From: DASQPR01 sp963831705 | Lineage (GTDB): Bacteria; Actinomycetota; Actinomycetes; Mycobacteriales; Micromonosporaceae | DNA length: 64,000 bases | Reading direction: 5' to 3' | Assembly (NCBI GenBank): GCA_963831705.1 | Contig: CAWHRE010000007.1 | Location: 1-64,000 of the forward strand | Shown here: in pieces, positions 35,581-44,393 of the stretch | How the letters are laid out: every line of letters starts with the position of its first letter | How positions within the stretch are numbered: position 1 is the stretch's first letter | Position numbers and translations under genes: made by a program | The notes under the pieces: model-generated | Database searches by the model: none | Seen by the model: the letters and a program-made list of their open reading frames with translations, nothing else | What the model was told of the DNA's origin: nothing

Positions 35581-35599
35581 TCGGATAAGTCGGGAAGTG

Positions 35600-35672
35600 C
35601 TCCCCCGTTTGGACTCGAACCAAAAACCTGCCGGTTAACAGCCGGCTGCTCTGCCAATTGAGCTACGGGGGA
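35600..35672 (-). tRNA. tRNA-Asn (GTT)
   Basis: The reverse strand folds into a full cloverleaf: acceptor TCCCCCG/CGGGGGA, D-arm GCTC/GAGC, anticodon loop CTGTTAA with GTT at 35637-35639, T-loop TTCGAGT and discriminator G, as expected for Asn. CCA is not encoded. A terminator follows. Confidence 0.95.
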
Positions 35673-35914
35673 CCGAAGCTGTCGCGGACCGGTGATCTCA
35701 CAACCGGTGCGACGCGGATTAGAGTACATGACACCGGGGGGTGTCGCGCTAGTGGGTTAACCATGTCGCGCCGAGCCGTAAATCCGCCCTCGGTCGCCGG
35801 GATTGTCGCGCCGTGCGGGAGGATATGGCGAAGGATAGGCCCGAGAGCGAAGGTTGTACCCAGTTGCGCCGGTCGGGGCCACCGATCGGGTGCGGACCCG
35901 TGAGGAAGTGTGAG

Positions 35915-36223
35915 ATGCGCGGAAAGTTGATGTTCATTGCCGGGGTCGGCGTGGGCTTCGTGCTCGGTACGCGTGCCGGGCGCGAGCGCTACGAAAACCT
36001 CAAGGAAGCCGCTCGCAAGGTGATCGAAAGCCCGGGCGTCCAAGAGGCGGCCGGCGTCGCTCAGGACCAGGCCACGAAGCTGTACTCGCGCGGCAAGGAA
36101 TCGTTCGCGTCGAGTCCGCTGAGCGACCGCCTGCGTCACCCGATGGGCCACTCAACCGCCGGGGAGGACGAGATCAACGGCTTCGACGACACGCATCAGC
36201 ACATGTCGTCGAACAGCTTCTAA
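35915..36223 (+). CDS. YtxH-like small membrane protein (102 aa)
   Basis: ATG 35915 follows GAGGAAG. One membrane helix (LMFIAGVGVGFVLGTRAG) is followed by the charged helix RERYENLKEAARKVIESP and a polar tail (HSTAGEDEINGFDDTHQHMS). This is the usual form of YtxH-type stress or envelope proteins in actinobacteria. An upstream frame from 35813 lacks a ribosome site. Function unproven. Confidence 0.75.
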   Translation: MRGKLMFIAGVGVGFVLGTRAGRERYENLKEAARKVIESPGVQEAAGVAQDQATKLYSRGKESFASSPLSDRLRHPMGHSTAGEDEINGFDDTHQHMSSNSF

Positions 36224-36258
36224 ACGCCGGTCACAGGACCGTCCGGCAGGATGGTCCT

Positions 36259-36762
36259 ATGACATGGTTCGCGCCTGACATCACTCGCCGCCTCCCCTCG
36301 ACCGACGTTGACGAACGCGAAACCCTGCAGGGGTGGCTCGACTTCCACCGCGACACGCTGATGCTCAAGTGCGCGGGGCTCAGCGGCGACCAACTCGCGA
36401 CGGCGACCGCCGAACCGTCCAACCTGACACTGCTCGGGCTGGTTCGGCACCTGGCCACGGTCGAACGCGAATGGTTCCGCCAGACCGTTGCCGAGATGGA
36501 CATCGAGGACCTGTACGCGAAGGGTGCCGACCTCGACGACCTCGATCCGACGCAGGCCGAGCAGGAGTTCGCGACCTACCACGACGAGTGCCGGCTCGGC
36601 GACGAGGCGATCGCGGGTCTCCCGCTCACCCACACGTTTGCGCACCACGGTGTCACGATGAACCTGCGCTGGGTCTACGCCCACATGATCGAGGAGTACG
36701 CGCGGCACAACGGCCACGCCGACCTGATCCGCGAGCGCCTCGACGGCACGACCGGCGTGTGA
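36259..36762 (+). CDS. DinB/DUF664 family protein (167 aa)
   Basis: ERETLQGWLDFHRDTLMLKC and LTLLGLVRHLATVEREWFRQ hold the first metal-ligand His; MNLRWVYAHMIEEYARHNGH and ADLIRERLDG hold the others. These four-helix-bundle proteins bind a metal and are often thiol-dependent. ATG 36259 follows CGGCAGGATGGTCCT. Intact; substrate unknown. Confidence 0.85.
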   Translation: MTWFAPDITRRLPSTDVDERETLQGWLDFHRDTLMLKCAGLSGDQLATATAEPSNLTLLGLVRHLATVEREWFRQTVAEMDIEDLYAKGADLDDLDPTQAEQEFATYHDECRLGDEAIAGLPLTHTFAHHGVTMNLRWVYAHMIEEYARHNGHADLIRERLDGTTGV

Positions 36763-36772
36763 GAACGAGCCG

Positions 36773-37592
36773 CTACTTCAGCAGCAGCTTGCTCATCCGC
36801 CGGGATGCGAGCAGCAGCCCGGCGGCGGCCAGCGCCACGAGATAGGCGACGTGCCAGAGCAGCCCGTACGACAGCTGATCCAGCGTGATACCTCGGATCA
36901 ATACGACGGCCTGATACAGCGGCGACAACTGGATCACGAAGCGCACGATCGGCGAGTGGAACGTCGACAGCGGCGCGAACGTCGCCGAGAACAGGAACAA
37001 CGCGACCTGGACCGTGCCGATCAGATCGAAGTCCTGCCACCCCCGCACGTACGTCGACATGGCCATGCCGACGCTGCCGAACGCGAATCCGACCAGCATC
37101 GCCGCGACGAACGCGATCGCGGCGAGTCCGGCCGAGGTCAGGTGCATGATCACCATGATCACGAGGAACGCGGCGGCATAGAGCGCACCGCGCGCCATCG
37201 CCCACATCAACTCGCCGAACGCGATCTCCATCGGCTTGACCGGCGTGGCCAGGACGCCGTCGAAGATCTTCGAGATCTTCATCTTCGCGAAGAAGTTGAA
37301 CGTCGACTCGGTCAGCGCGCCGGTCATCGCCGAGGACGCGAGCATCGCCGGCGCCACGAACATCGCGTACGACACCGAGGTGCCGTCCGGTAACGCGATT
37401 CGGCCGATCAGCGACACCCACGCCGACACCGATCGACAACAGGTACAGCAGGGGCTCGAAGAAGCCCGAGATCACATGCACCCAGTACGCCGAACCGAGC
37501 GCGGTGAAGTTGCGCCCGGTGACCGAACCCGCGCGTTGCAACGAGCCGTCCATCCGCCGGTACGCCCGGGGCGCGAGCATCGTGCCGACCAT
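36773..37592 (-). CDS. ABC-2 type exporter permease (NodJ/DrrB-like, one frameshift)
   Basis: The protein starts MVGTMLAPRAYRRMDGSLQR, then FFEPLLYLLSIGVGVG. An indel near 37425 shifts the frame, after which it runs SYAMFVAPAMLASSAMTGAL, FDGVLATPVKPMEIAFGEL and four more helices to ASRRMSKLLLK. Six membrane helices in total, about 273 residues. It is the second permease of the exporter, 24 bases after the first, so the transporter may be a heterodimer. Confidence 0.85.
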
Positions 37593-37616
37593 GACCGTCG
37601 CCTCCTAGTCCGAGTG

Positions 37617-38399
37617 CTAGTCCGAGAGCCTGCGGCGAAAGGCCCGGATCGCGAGCCACAGCCCGACTACGCACCACAGCGCCAGATAGGCGAGGTGGCC
37701 GAGGGCGGCGAGCACCGAACCGTGGTCGACGCTGGTTGCGGCACGGCAGAGCTCCACACCGTGCCAGAGCGGCGAAATGTAGGCGAGCCACCGGATACCG
37801 ACACTCAGCTGGGAGACCGGGAAGAAGACGCCGGCGAACAGCGACATCGGGATGATCAGGAACCGGTACACGGTCGGGAAGTTGTTGCCGGTCTTCGACC
37901 TCGCCGTGAGCGCGTACAGCGGGGCCGCGAATGCGAGCCCGACCAGCGACGCGATCAACGGCACCAGCACCGCCCACCACGATGCGATCGCGCCGAACAA
38001 CGACGTAACCAGCAGAAACACCGCCGACGTCGTGACGATCCGCAGGAGCAGGAACGCGATGTCGCCGCCCAGGATGTCGCGCGGTCGCACCGGTGTCGCG
38101 ACCATCGAGTCGTACGTCCGGGTCCACTGGAACCGTGCCATCACCGGCCACGTCGCCTCGCCGTACGCGACCTGCATCGCGGTCGAGGCGATCATGCCGG
38201 GGACGATGAACTGAAGGTACGACTCGTTGCCGAGCCGGCCGGCCGCGTTGACCAGGCTGCCCACCGATAGTCCGAAGCCGACCACGAACAGCACCGGCAT
38301 CACGAAGGACGACAGCACCGATCCGCGCCACGTCCGGGCGTACCCGACCAGGTGGTAATACAGCACCGCCCCGGTCGGCGTGTCGAAGACCGACATCAC
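37617..38399 (-). CDS. ABC-2 type exporter permease (NodJ-like, 260 aa)
   Basis: Six helices are visible (for example VLSSFVMPVLFVVGFGLSVG, YLQFIVPGMIASTAMQVAYG and PMSLFAGVFFPVSQLSVGIR). RTYDSMVATPVRPRDILGGD is the amphipathic segment that contacts the ATPase. The start overlaps the ATPase stop by 4 bp. Nod-type exporters carry drugs or lipid-like oligosaccharides. Intact. Confidence 0.9.
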   Translation of the reverse strand: MMSVFDTPTGAVLYYHLVGYARTWRGSVLSSFVMPVLFVVGFGLSVGSLVNAAGRLGNESYLQFIVPGMIASTAMQVAYGEATWPVMARFQWTRTYDSMVATPVRPRDILGGDIAFLLLRIVTTSAVFLLVTSLFGAIASWWAVLVPLIASLVGLAFAAPLYALTARSKTGNNFPTVYRFLIIPMSLFAGVFFPVSQLSVGIRWLAYISPLWHGVELCRAATSVDHGSVLAALGHLAYLALWCVVGLWLAIRAFRRRLSD

Positions 38400-39328
38400 T
38401 CCACCAACGTCCGGCCGGTCAGATGCAGAAACACGTCCTCCAGCGAGCTGCGCCGCACCAGGACGCTGACCGGCGTCAGTCCCCGCCGCGCGACCTCCTC
38501 GACGCCCGCGTCGCCGTCATCGGCGTAGAGCAGCACCCGGTCCGGCAGGACCTCGATGCGGTGGCCGATGCCGTCGAGCTTTGAGGCGTAGACACCCTGG
38601 TCCTCGGTGTTGAACCGCAGCTCGACCACCTCGCGCGTCGAGTAGCGCTCGATCAGCTCGCGGGGGCTGCCGGTCGCGACGATCCGGCCCTTGTCCATCA
38701 CGACCAGGCGATCGCAGAGCTGTTCGGCCTCGTCCATGTAGTGCGTGGTCAGCACGAGCGTGACGCCTTGCTGTTTCAGCCGGAACAGCCGTTCCCAGAC
38801 GAGGTGGCGGGCCTGCGGGTCGAGCCCGGTGGTCGGCTCGTCGAGCATCACGATCTCGGGGTCGTTGACGAGCGCCCGGGCGATCGTCAGGCGCCGCTTC
38901 ATGCCACCGGACAGCGGCTCGACCCGGCTGTTGGCCCGATCGGTGAGCTGCACGAACTCGATCAGTTCGTCGGCCTTCACCCGCGCCACCCGGCGGCCGA
39001 TGCCGAAATACCGCGCGTAGGTGGTGAGGTTCTGCCGGACGGTGAGCTCCGGATCGAGCGTGTCCAACTGCGGGCACACCCCGAGCTTCGCGCGGATGCG
39101 AGCACCGTCGCGGGCCGGGTCAAGACCGAGAATCCGCAGCGTGCCCGAGGTCGGACGGGACACGCATCCGATCATGCGCATGGTCGAACTCTTACCGGCC
39201 CCGTTGGGACCCAGGAACCCGAACGCCTCACCGCGCACCACATCGACATCGATCCCGTCGACCGCCACAAAATCGCCGAACTGCTTGCGCAGCTCCCGAG
39301 CGTGGATCAGGGGCAGATCATCGGACAT
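38396..39328 (-). CDS. ABC exporter ATP-binding protein (NodI/DrrA-like, 310 aa)
   Basis: Walker A GPNGAGKSSTMRMI (about 40), signature VEPLSGGMKRRLTIARAL (about 138), Walker B EIVMLDEPTTGLDP and the H-loop LTTHYMDEAEQL are all intact. The C-terminal ~90 residues (VELRFNTEDQGVYASKLDGI and LVRRSSLEDVFLHLTGR) are of the drug-exporter type. It starts the three-gene operon and powers the two permeases. The substrate is not evident. Confidence 0.93.
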   Translation of the reverse strand: MSDDLPLIHARELRKQFGDFVAVDGIDVDVVRGEAFGFLGPNGAGKSSTMRMIGCVSRPTSGTLRILGLDPARDGARIRAKLGVCPQLDTLDPELTVRQNLTTYARYFGIGRRVARVKADELIEFVQLTDRANSRVEPLSGGMKRRLTIARALVNDPEIVMLDEPTTGLDPQARHLVWERLFRLKQQGVTLVLTTHYMDEAEQLCDRLVVMDKGRIVATGSPRELIERYSTREVVELRFNTEDQGVYASKLDGIGHRIEVLPDRVLLYADDGDAGVEEVARRGLTPVSVLVRRSSLEDVFLHLTGRTLVE

Positions 39329-39363
39329 CTGCCGACCCTAACCCGGCGGTGTGACGAACAAAG

Positions 39364-39957
39364 TCAGTCGACCGCGGAGATGGACGCTTTCGCCGATGCC
39401 ACGAGCTGGTCCACGGCTGCGCGTACCTCTGGCACGTCCTGGTTTTTCTCGGCGCCGGACTCGAGCCGTACCGACCACGTCAAGCCGTCGCGGCCGGAGA
39501 CGCGGCGCGCGACCACCCGTGCGGCGCCACCGCCGGGGACCGGATACAACGACGTGAACCCGACCGATGCGTTCACCCGTTCGCGCACGCGGCGCGGCAC
39601 CGGCCCAGGTTCCGGGATCCGCACCCGAATCGGGGCGGCATCGGTCGCGAACGTGTAGCCGTCGGCCGGGACGAGACCGGACGCGACCGGCGCGCCCTCG
39701 GGATCGGTGCCGACGTCTTCGGTATGCGAGTCGACGCCGGGCGTGAAGATCGCCCCGGTGACGGTCAGGACACCCTCGGCCCAGGCAGCCTTGTGGATTT
39801 CGTGCCAGCCGAGCCGGCTGTCGGCCCCGGGCAGCCACAATCCGCGGTTCGTGACGACGATCGCCGCGTCGTCCGCGCGCGCCCACGTGATCACGCGCTC
39901 CTCGCGGTCGAGCTTCGGCGTCAGATCGGCGGGCAGTTTCGGCGTACGTCCAAACAC
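39364..39957 (-). CDS. Conserved actinobacterial protein downstream of dnaG (197 aa)
   Basis: The frame starts 2 bases after the dnaG stop. MFGRTPKLPADLTPKLDREE and RVITWARADDAAIVVTNRGL, WLPGADSRLGWHEIHKAAWA resemble a small PH-like beta domain found in many actinobacterial genomes next to dnaG. No signal or membrane helix. Likely cytoplasmic; role unknown. Confidence 0.75.
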   Translation of the reverse strand: MFGRTPKLPADLTPKLDREERVITWARADDAAIVVTNRGLWLPGADSRLGWHEIHKAAWAEGVLTVTGAIFTPGVDSHTEDVGTDPEGAPVASGLVPADGYTFATDAAPIRVRIPEPGPVPRRVRERVNASVGFTSLYPVPGGGAARVVARRVSGRDGLTWSVRLESGAEKNQDVPEVRAAVDQLVASAKASISAVD

Positions 39958-39959
39958 TC

Positions 39960-41810
39960 TTACAGCCCTCCGGCAGCCTGTTCGCGCAGTGCGCGCGCGT
40001 GCGCTTCGAGTGAGACCAGCTCGCCGATCATCCTCGCGTATTCGTCCTTCGCGGTGATCGGATTCATCCGCTGCAGCTTCGACTTGACCTCGTCGACCCG
40101 GCGAGCGGCGCCGGAATATTGCAGGCGGGCGAGCGTCACGCCGACGTAGCGAGGATCCGGCTCACCGTCGATGAGCAGCGGATCGACCGCGAGTTCCGCG
40201 ACCATCGCGGCCGCCGCGAGGTCGTCGCATTCGGCCCGAACGCGCTCGACCCAGACCGCGCCGGACGTCGCGCTCGCGACTCCCCCGGCCGCCTCGATCG
40301 CGGTGCGCACGGCCGCATAGACCGGGTGCGCATAATCACCGGCCGGGGTCGAATCGAACACCGGACCAGCGAGTACGGGCGACTGCAACGCGAGCTTCAA
40401 CGCTTCCCGTTCCACCATCGCGGCCGGGCCGTCCCCTGTGGACCGAACTGCCCGGCGGGGGGCCGGCACCGGTTCGCCGCCACCGGCCGCGCCCACTGCC
40501 CGGTTCACCGGCTCGATTTCCATGCCGAGGTCACCGGCGAGCTTCCGGGCGTACTCGGGTCGCAACGCCCGGTCCTTGATCTGCGCGACCAGGGGCGCTG
40601 CGGCCCGCAGTGCGGCGATCCGGCCCTCGGCGGTGTCGAGATCGTAGCGGCTGAGCACCGAGCGCAGCGCGAACGCGATCAGCGGCTCTCGCCGCGCGAC
40701 CAGATCCCGGACCGCCGCGTCACCCTTGGCCAGCCGCAACTCGCAGGGGTCCATGTTGTCCGGACTGACCGCGATGAACGTCTGCGCGACGAACCGCTGA
40801 TCATCGGCGAACGCCCGAAGCGCCGCCTTCTGCCCGGCCGCGTCACCGTCGAACGTGAAGATGATCTCCCCGGCCAGCGTGTCGGTGTCCATCAGGAGGC
40901 GCCGCAGCACGCCGATGTGGTCGCCGCCGAACGCCGTACCGCAGGTCGCCACCGCCGTCGTCACGCCCGCCAGATGACACGCCATCACGTCGGTGTACCC
41001 CTCGACGATCACCGCCCGGGATTCGCGGGCGATGTCCTTCTTGGCGTGCTCGATGCCGTACAGGACGTGAGACTTCTTGTAGAGCACGGTTTCCGGCGTA
41101 TTCAGGTACTTCGGACCGTCATCGTCGTCGAACAGCTTTCGGGCGCCGAACCCGATCACGTCGCCGGTCAGGTCCTTGATCGGCCAGACCAGGCGGCGAC
41201 GGAACCGGTCGATCAGGCTGCCCGAACGAGCCGGTTTCGCGAGGCCGGCCGCTTCCAGCTCCTGGCTCGTATAGCCCTTCTGCCGCAGATGCTTGACCAG
41301 CAGATCCCAGCCCTCTGGCGCGAACCCGCACCCGAACTTCTGCGCTGCCGCACGGTCGAAGCCACGCTGCGCGAGGAACTCGCGGGCCACCCGGGCACCC
41401 GGCGTCGACAGCTGAGCCGTATAGAACTCGGCCGCCGCCACGTGCGCCGCAACCAGGCGCTGCTTGAGACCCTGGTTCGCCCTCGGCGCCTGCGGGCCGG
41501 ACGACTCGTCGTACCTCAGCTGGATCCCGGCGCGCGCCGCGAGCCGCTCGACCGACTCCACGAACGTCATATGGTCGACGTCCATCACGAACCGGATCGC
41601 GTCCCCGCCGGCGCCGCAGCCATGGCAGAAGTACACGTTGCGGGCCGAGGACACGGTGAACGACGGCGTCTTCTCGTCGTGGAACGGGCACAGCCCCTTG
41701 ACGTTGCCGCCACCTGCGGACTTGAGCGTCAAATGCTCCGAGATCACGTCGATGATCGAGGTCCGCTCGCGCACCAGCGCGATGTCCTCATCCCGGATCT
41801 TCCCTGCCAC
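39960..41810 (-). CDS. dnaG: DNA primase
   Basis: GTG 41810 gives VAGKIRDEDIALVRERTSII, the normal start; the frame extends 126 bases further but without homology. The zinc domain has CPFHDEKTPSFTVS and YFCHGCGAGGDAIRFV. The core has YGIEHAKKDIARESRAVIVE, then GYTDVMACHLAG (TOPRIM Glu) and IIFTFDGDAAGQKAALRAF (DxD). The C-terminal helicase-binding part follows. It makes RNA primers at the replication fork. 616 residues, intact. Confidence 0.97.
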   Translation of the reverse strand: MAGKIRDEDIALVRERTSIIDVISEHLTLKSAGGGNVKGLCPFHDEKTPSFTVSSARNVYFCHGCGAGGDAIRFVMDVDHMTFVESVERLAARAGIQLRYDESSGPQAPRANQGLKQRLVAAHVAAAEFYTAQLSTPGARVAREFLAQRGFDRAAAQKFGCGFAPEGWDLLVKHLRQKGYTSQELEAAGLAKPARSGSLIDRFRRRLVWPIKDLTGDVIGFGARKLFDDDDGPKYLNTPETVLYKKSHVLYGIEHAKKDIARESRAVIVEGYTDVMACHLAGVTTAVATCGTAFGGDHIGVLRRLLMDTDTLAGEIIFTFDGDAAGQKAALRAFADDQRFVAQTFIAVSPDNMDPCELRLAKGDAAVRDLVARREPLIAFALRSVLSRYDLDTAEGRIAALRAAAPLVAQIKDRALRPEYARKLAGDLGMEIEPVNRAVGAAGGGEPVPAPRRAVRSTGDGPAAMVEREALKLALQSPVLAGPVFDSTPAGDYAHPVYAAVRTAIEAAGGVASATSGAVWVERVRAECDDLAAAAMVAELAVDPLLIDGEPDPRYVGVTLARLQYSGAARRVDEVKSKLQRMNPITAKDEYARMIGELVSLEAHARALREQAAGGL

Positions 41811-41929
41811 GCATACATCCTGCCTTGCCGCCGGGCGCGTCCGCCATCCGCCCGGAAATGGGGCTGCGGCGGGGCCGCCGGGCGGGTACAAATATGCGAC
41901 TTCACAACCCCCTTTCAGTTGGAGGCTTC

Positions 41930-42244
41930 GTGGCAACGCCGCAACTCACCGATGAACGGCTGGCCTGGCTGGCCGTACGCGACCAGGTCCGCGAGATGAG
42001 CAAGCCGGGCGGGATCGGCGCGTTGCTCGGCGTGCTGAAGTTCATGCTCGCCGGTGGAAGCCGTCGCGGCGAGGCCGAGGAGGAGATGAACGACAAGATG
42101 AAGAAGTACGCGATCGCGGTCGACGACCTCTCCCGTCGCCTGACCCGCGAAGACCGTCTGGTACTGCGTTCCACCGGTGCCGTGCCGCCGTGGTTCCTGG
42201 ACGCGGTGATCGTCGAAGCGAGCAACATCCGCCTGCCGTATTAG
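41930..42244 (+). CDS. Conserved hypothetical protein (104 aa)
   Basis: GTG 41930 follows GGAGG at 41921. It reads VATPQLTDERLAWLAVRDQV, then SKPGGIGALLGVLKFMLAGG, a Lys-rich middle and STGAVPPWFLDAVIVEASNI. Helical and cytoplasmic, with no membrane segment strong enough to claim. It is divergent from dnaG with a 119-base gap. No function known. Confidence 0.65.
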   Translation: MATPQLTDERLAWLAVRDQVREMSKPGGIGALLGVLKFMLAGGSRRGEAEEEMNDKMKKYAIAVDDLSRRLTREDRLVLRSTGAVPPWFLDAVIVEASNIRLPY

Positions 42245-42253
42245 CCTGGCACC

Positions 42254-42904
42254 GTGGTCACCGTCGAGGACGTCCGACTTCTTGCCTTGTCGCTGCCCCG
42301 GACCACCGAGCACCTGATCCGCGATCGAATCAAGTTCCGGGTGGGCGCGATCGTCTACGTCGCGTTCTCCCGGGACGAGACCGAGATGGGTTTCGGCTTC
42401 CCGAAGCTCGAACGCGACGCGTTGATCGCGTCGGCGCCGGACGTATTCTTCCTGCCCCGCCCGTCCGACCTGCGATATCAATGGGTCGAATGCTGGACGG
42501 CGAAGCTCGACATCGACGAGATGCACGAGTTGGTGACCGAGGCGTGGCGCATGGTGGTGCCGAAATTCCTAGCCAGAGACCGCTTGGACCTGCCCGCCCC
42601 CCAACACCCCGTTGATCCTGGAGTTAGTTGTCGCCCGCCGCGGTCAGTCTGTGACTCCAGGATCAACGTGACGCGAGGGCGTGCGGATGTGCATGTACGT
42701 GCATGTGGCGTGCTAATATGCACGTACATGCACATCCAGACGTGCGGTGTACGTACGTGCACCGACGGGAGTCAGGAGGCCGGCGGTGCGCATCATGGAC
42801 GCCGTCGATCTTGGATCGCTTATCCGCACCCGTCGTCGGCGGCTTGGCTTGACCCAGGCCGATCTTGCGGGCAGAGCCGGAGTGAGCCGCCGGTGGCTGT
42901 CTGA
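42254..42904 (+). CDS. MmcQ/YjbR-family protein (true 3' end uncertain)
   Basis: GTG 42254 begins VTVEDVRLLALSLPRTTEHL, then KFRVGAIVYVAFSRDETEMG and LVTEAWRMVVPKFLARD, which is a complete MmcQ/YjbR domain of about 115 residues ending near 42600. The first in-frame stop is at 42904, which would run through a 15-bp hairpin, the hipBA operator and the start of hipB. That tail (about 100 residues) is probably not protein. A lost stop or an indel near 42575 (CCTAGCC contains TAG in the next frame) is the likely cause. The fold is DNA-binding-like, with unknown role. Confidence 0.7.
   Translation: MVTVEDVRLLALSLPRTTEHLIRDRIKFRVGAIVYVAFSRDETEMGFGFPKLERDALIASAPDVFFLPRPSDLRYQWVECWTAKLDIDEMHELVTEAWRMVVPKFLARDRLDLPAPQHPVDPGVSCRPPRSVCDSRINVTRGRADVHVRACGVLICTYMHIQTCGVRTCTDGSQEAGGAHHGRRRSWIAYPHPSSAAWLDPGRSCGQSRSEPPVAV
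42610..42668. repeat. 15-bp perfect inverted repeat
   Basis: CGTTGATCCTGGAGT (42610-42624) and ACTCCAGGATCAACG (42654-42668) pair perfectly across 29 bases. It follows the MmcQ domain, so it may be a terminator or a dispersed intergenic repeat. The right arm recurs in part at 44333-44345. Confidence 0.7.
42685..42737. promoter_or_regulatory. hipBA operator/promoter: 20-bp perfect inverted repeat around a TAATAT -10 box
   Basis: The arms at 42685-42704 and 42718-42737 are exact reverse complements around a 13-base centre. Each arm holds an inner near-palindrome (TGCATGTACGTGCA type), and a further GTACGTACGTGC copy follows at 42749-42760. TAATAT at 42714-42719 lies at the centre and suits a -10 box. 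HipB-type antitoxins repress their own operon through such repeats. Binding is inferred. Confidence 0.7.
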
Positions 42905-43055
42905 CGTCGAGGCGGGAAAGGACTCGGCCGAGTTCGGCTTGGTCCTGCGTGCGCTGCGCGCACTCGACCTCGTCGTCGACATCGACGCAACGACCCGCAC
43001 GCCGACCATCGATCTGGATGCGATCATCGCCGCCCACACGAGGCCCTTGACGTGA
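42786..43055 (+). CDS. hipB: HipB-type XRE antitoxin (89 aa)
   Basis: GTG 42786 follows AGGAGG at 42774-42779. The helix-turn-helix reads LGSLIRTRRRRLGLTQADLA and GRAGVSRRWLSDVEAGKDSA, then FGLVLRALRALDLVVDIDA. ATG 42795 is an alternative start. It should bind and silence HipA and repress the operon through the upstream palindrome. The stop overlaps the hipA GTG by 4 bp. Confidence 0.85.
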   Translation: MRIMDAVDLGSLIRTRRRRLGLTQADLAGRAGVSRRWLSDVEAGKDSAEFGLVLRALRALDLVVDIDATTRTPTIDLDAIIAAHTRPLT

Positions 43056-44332
43056 GCGGCCGAGACGAGGACCTCGCCGTACTGCTGGGTGGGCGCCGGC
43101 TCGGGACGTTGACGGACACGAGTGGTCGGCTGACACTCACCTACGACGAGGCGTACCGATCTGACGCTGGATCGACTCCCCTGTCGCTGTCCATGCCCTT
43201 GAGGGGCACGTCGTACGGAGACTCTGTCGTCCGCCCCTTCGTTTGGGGACTCCTACCCGACAATGAGCAGGTCATCGAGCGCTGGGCGCGTAGCTATCAC
43301 GTTTCGCCCGGCAATCCGTACGCGTTGTTGAGCCATGTCGGCGCCGACTGCGCGGGAGCAGCGCAATTCACGCCGTTGGATCAGGCGGCTGCGCTATTGG
43401 AACGCCGAGGCAACGTCGCATGGATCGACGACGACGAGATCGCACTGCGACTCCGTCGGCTCCGTCGAGATCCGACGGCGTGGCACGCTTCTCGCAGCGG
43501 GCAATTCAGCCTCGCCGGCGCGCAGGCGAAGACCGCGCTCTACCGGGACCCCGATGGAAACCGTTGGGGAGACCCGAGCGGAGCCACACCGACAACCCAC
43601 ATCATCAAACCTGCCATAGCCGGGCTCGACGACCACGATCTCAACGAGCACATATGTCTCACCGCAGCCAGTGCGCTGGGCCTGCCGGCCGCCAACTCGA
43701 CGATCACACGTTTCGCGAGCGAACGTGCGATCGTGGTCGAGCGCTACGACCGGCTGACGCACCCGGACGGCACGATCCTGCGCGTCCATCAAGAAGACAT
43801 GTGTCAGGCGCTCGGCCTGCCGCCGACCGCGAAGTACCAGAGCGAAGGCGGACCCTCGCCGGAACAACTCGTCGCCGTTCTCCGAGACCACGGCAGCGAC
43901 TCCGACGCCCAGCGGTTTCTCGATGCTCTGGCATTCAATTGGATCGTTGCCGGGACGGATGCGCACGCAAAGAACTTCTCCGTCCTGCTCAGCGGCGATC
44001 AGGTGCGCATGGCGCCGCTCTACGACATTGCCAGCGCGCTGCCGTATGACGGTATGTACATGCCGAAGTTGAAATTGGCGATGCGCATCGGTGGTCAGTA
44101 CACGATTTCAAGGATCGAGCGACGCCACTGGACGCGATTCGCCGAGGCCGCAGGCTTCGATCCGGATGCGGCCGTGCGACGCGTCACCGAGATCGCTGAA
44201 CGCATCCCTGATGCGTTCGCCACCGTGACCGCAACCGCGCCGGTACGAGATCTCGACAGCCCTCTGCCCCACCGGCTCCTCGACGCCGTAGCGGCGCAGG
44301 CGAGTCTCGCCAGAGCAGCACTCGCCAGATGA
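43052..44332 (+). CDS. hipA: HipA-family Ser/Thr kinase toxin (426 aa)
   Basis: The N-terminal domain has RLTLTYDEAYRSDAGSTPLS, then LSMPLRGTSYGDSVVRPF. FSLAGAQAKTALYRD with THIIKPAI is the ATP loop and Lys. VVERYDRL and HQEDMCQALGLPPTAKYQ precede the catalytic segment FNWIVAGTDAHAKNFSVLLS (Asp, Asn) and the metal-binding MAPLYDIASALPY. HipA phosphorylates a target such as glutamyl-tRNA synthetase and causes dormancy. All catalytic residues look intact. Confidence 0.92.
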   Translation: MSGRDEDLAVLLGGRRLGTLTDTSGRLTLTYDEAYRSDAGSTPLSLSMPLRGTSYGDSVVRPFVWGLLPDNEQVIERWARSYHVSPGNPYALLSHVGADCAGAAQFTPLDQAAALLERRGNVAWIDDDEIALRLRRLRRDPTAWHASRSGQFSLAGAQAKTALYRDPDGNRWGDPSGATPTTHIIKPAIAGLDDHDLNEHICLTAASALGLPAANSTITRFASERAIVVERYDRLTHPDGTILRVHQEDMCQALGLPPTAKYQSEGGPSPEQLVAVLRDHGSDSDAQRFLDALAFNWIVAGTDAHAKNFSVLLSGDQVRMAPLYDIASALPYDGMYMPKLKLAMRIGGQYTISRIERRHWTRFAEAAGFDPDAAVRRVTEIAERIPDAFATVTATAPVRDLDSPLPHRLLDAVAAQASLARAALAR

Positions 44333-44345
44333 TCCAGGATCAACG
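44333..44345. repeat. 13-bp copy of the hairpin arm at the right side of hipBA
   Basis: TCCAGGATCAACG here repeats 42656-42668 exactly and begins right after the hipA stop. The pair encloses the operator and hipBA (about 1.66 kb), which may mark an insertion border or a dispersed repeat. Confidence 0.6.
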
Positions 44346-44393
44346 GGAAGTTGGGGCGGGCGAGTGTCGGCGGTGGGTGCCAAGATGTCGGGC

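Noticed and set aside
40119..41999. 626-aa open frame on the plus strand opposite dnaG
   Set aside because: It is the antisense shadow of a strongly conserved gene, with a repetitive Arg/Asp/His composition typical of such shadows.
42600..42904. A 100-residue C-terminal extension or fusion of the MmcQ protein to a HipB part
   Set aside because: The extension is translated hairpin and operator DNA in a frame different from hipB; a lost stop or an indel is simpler.
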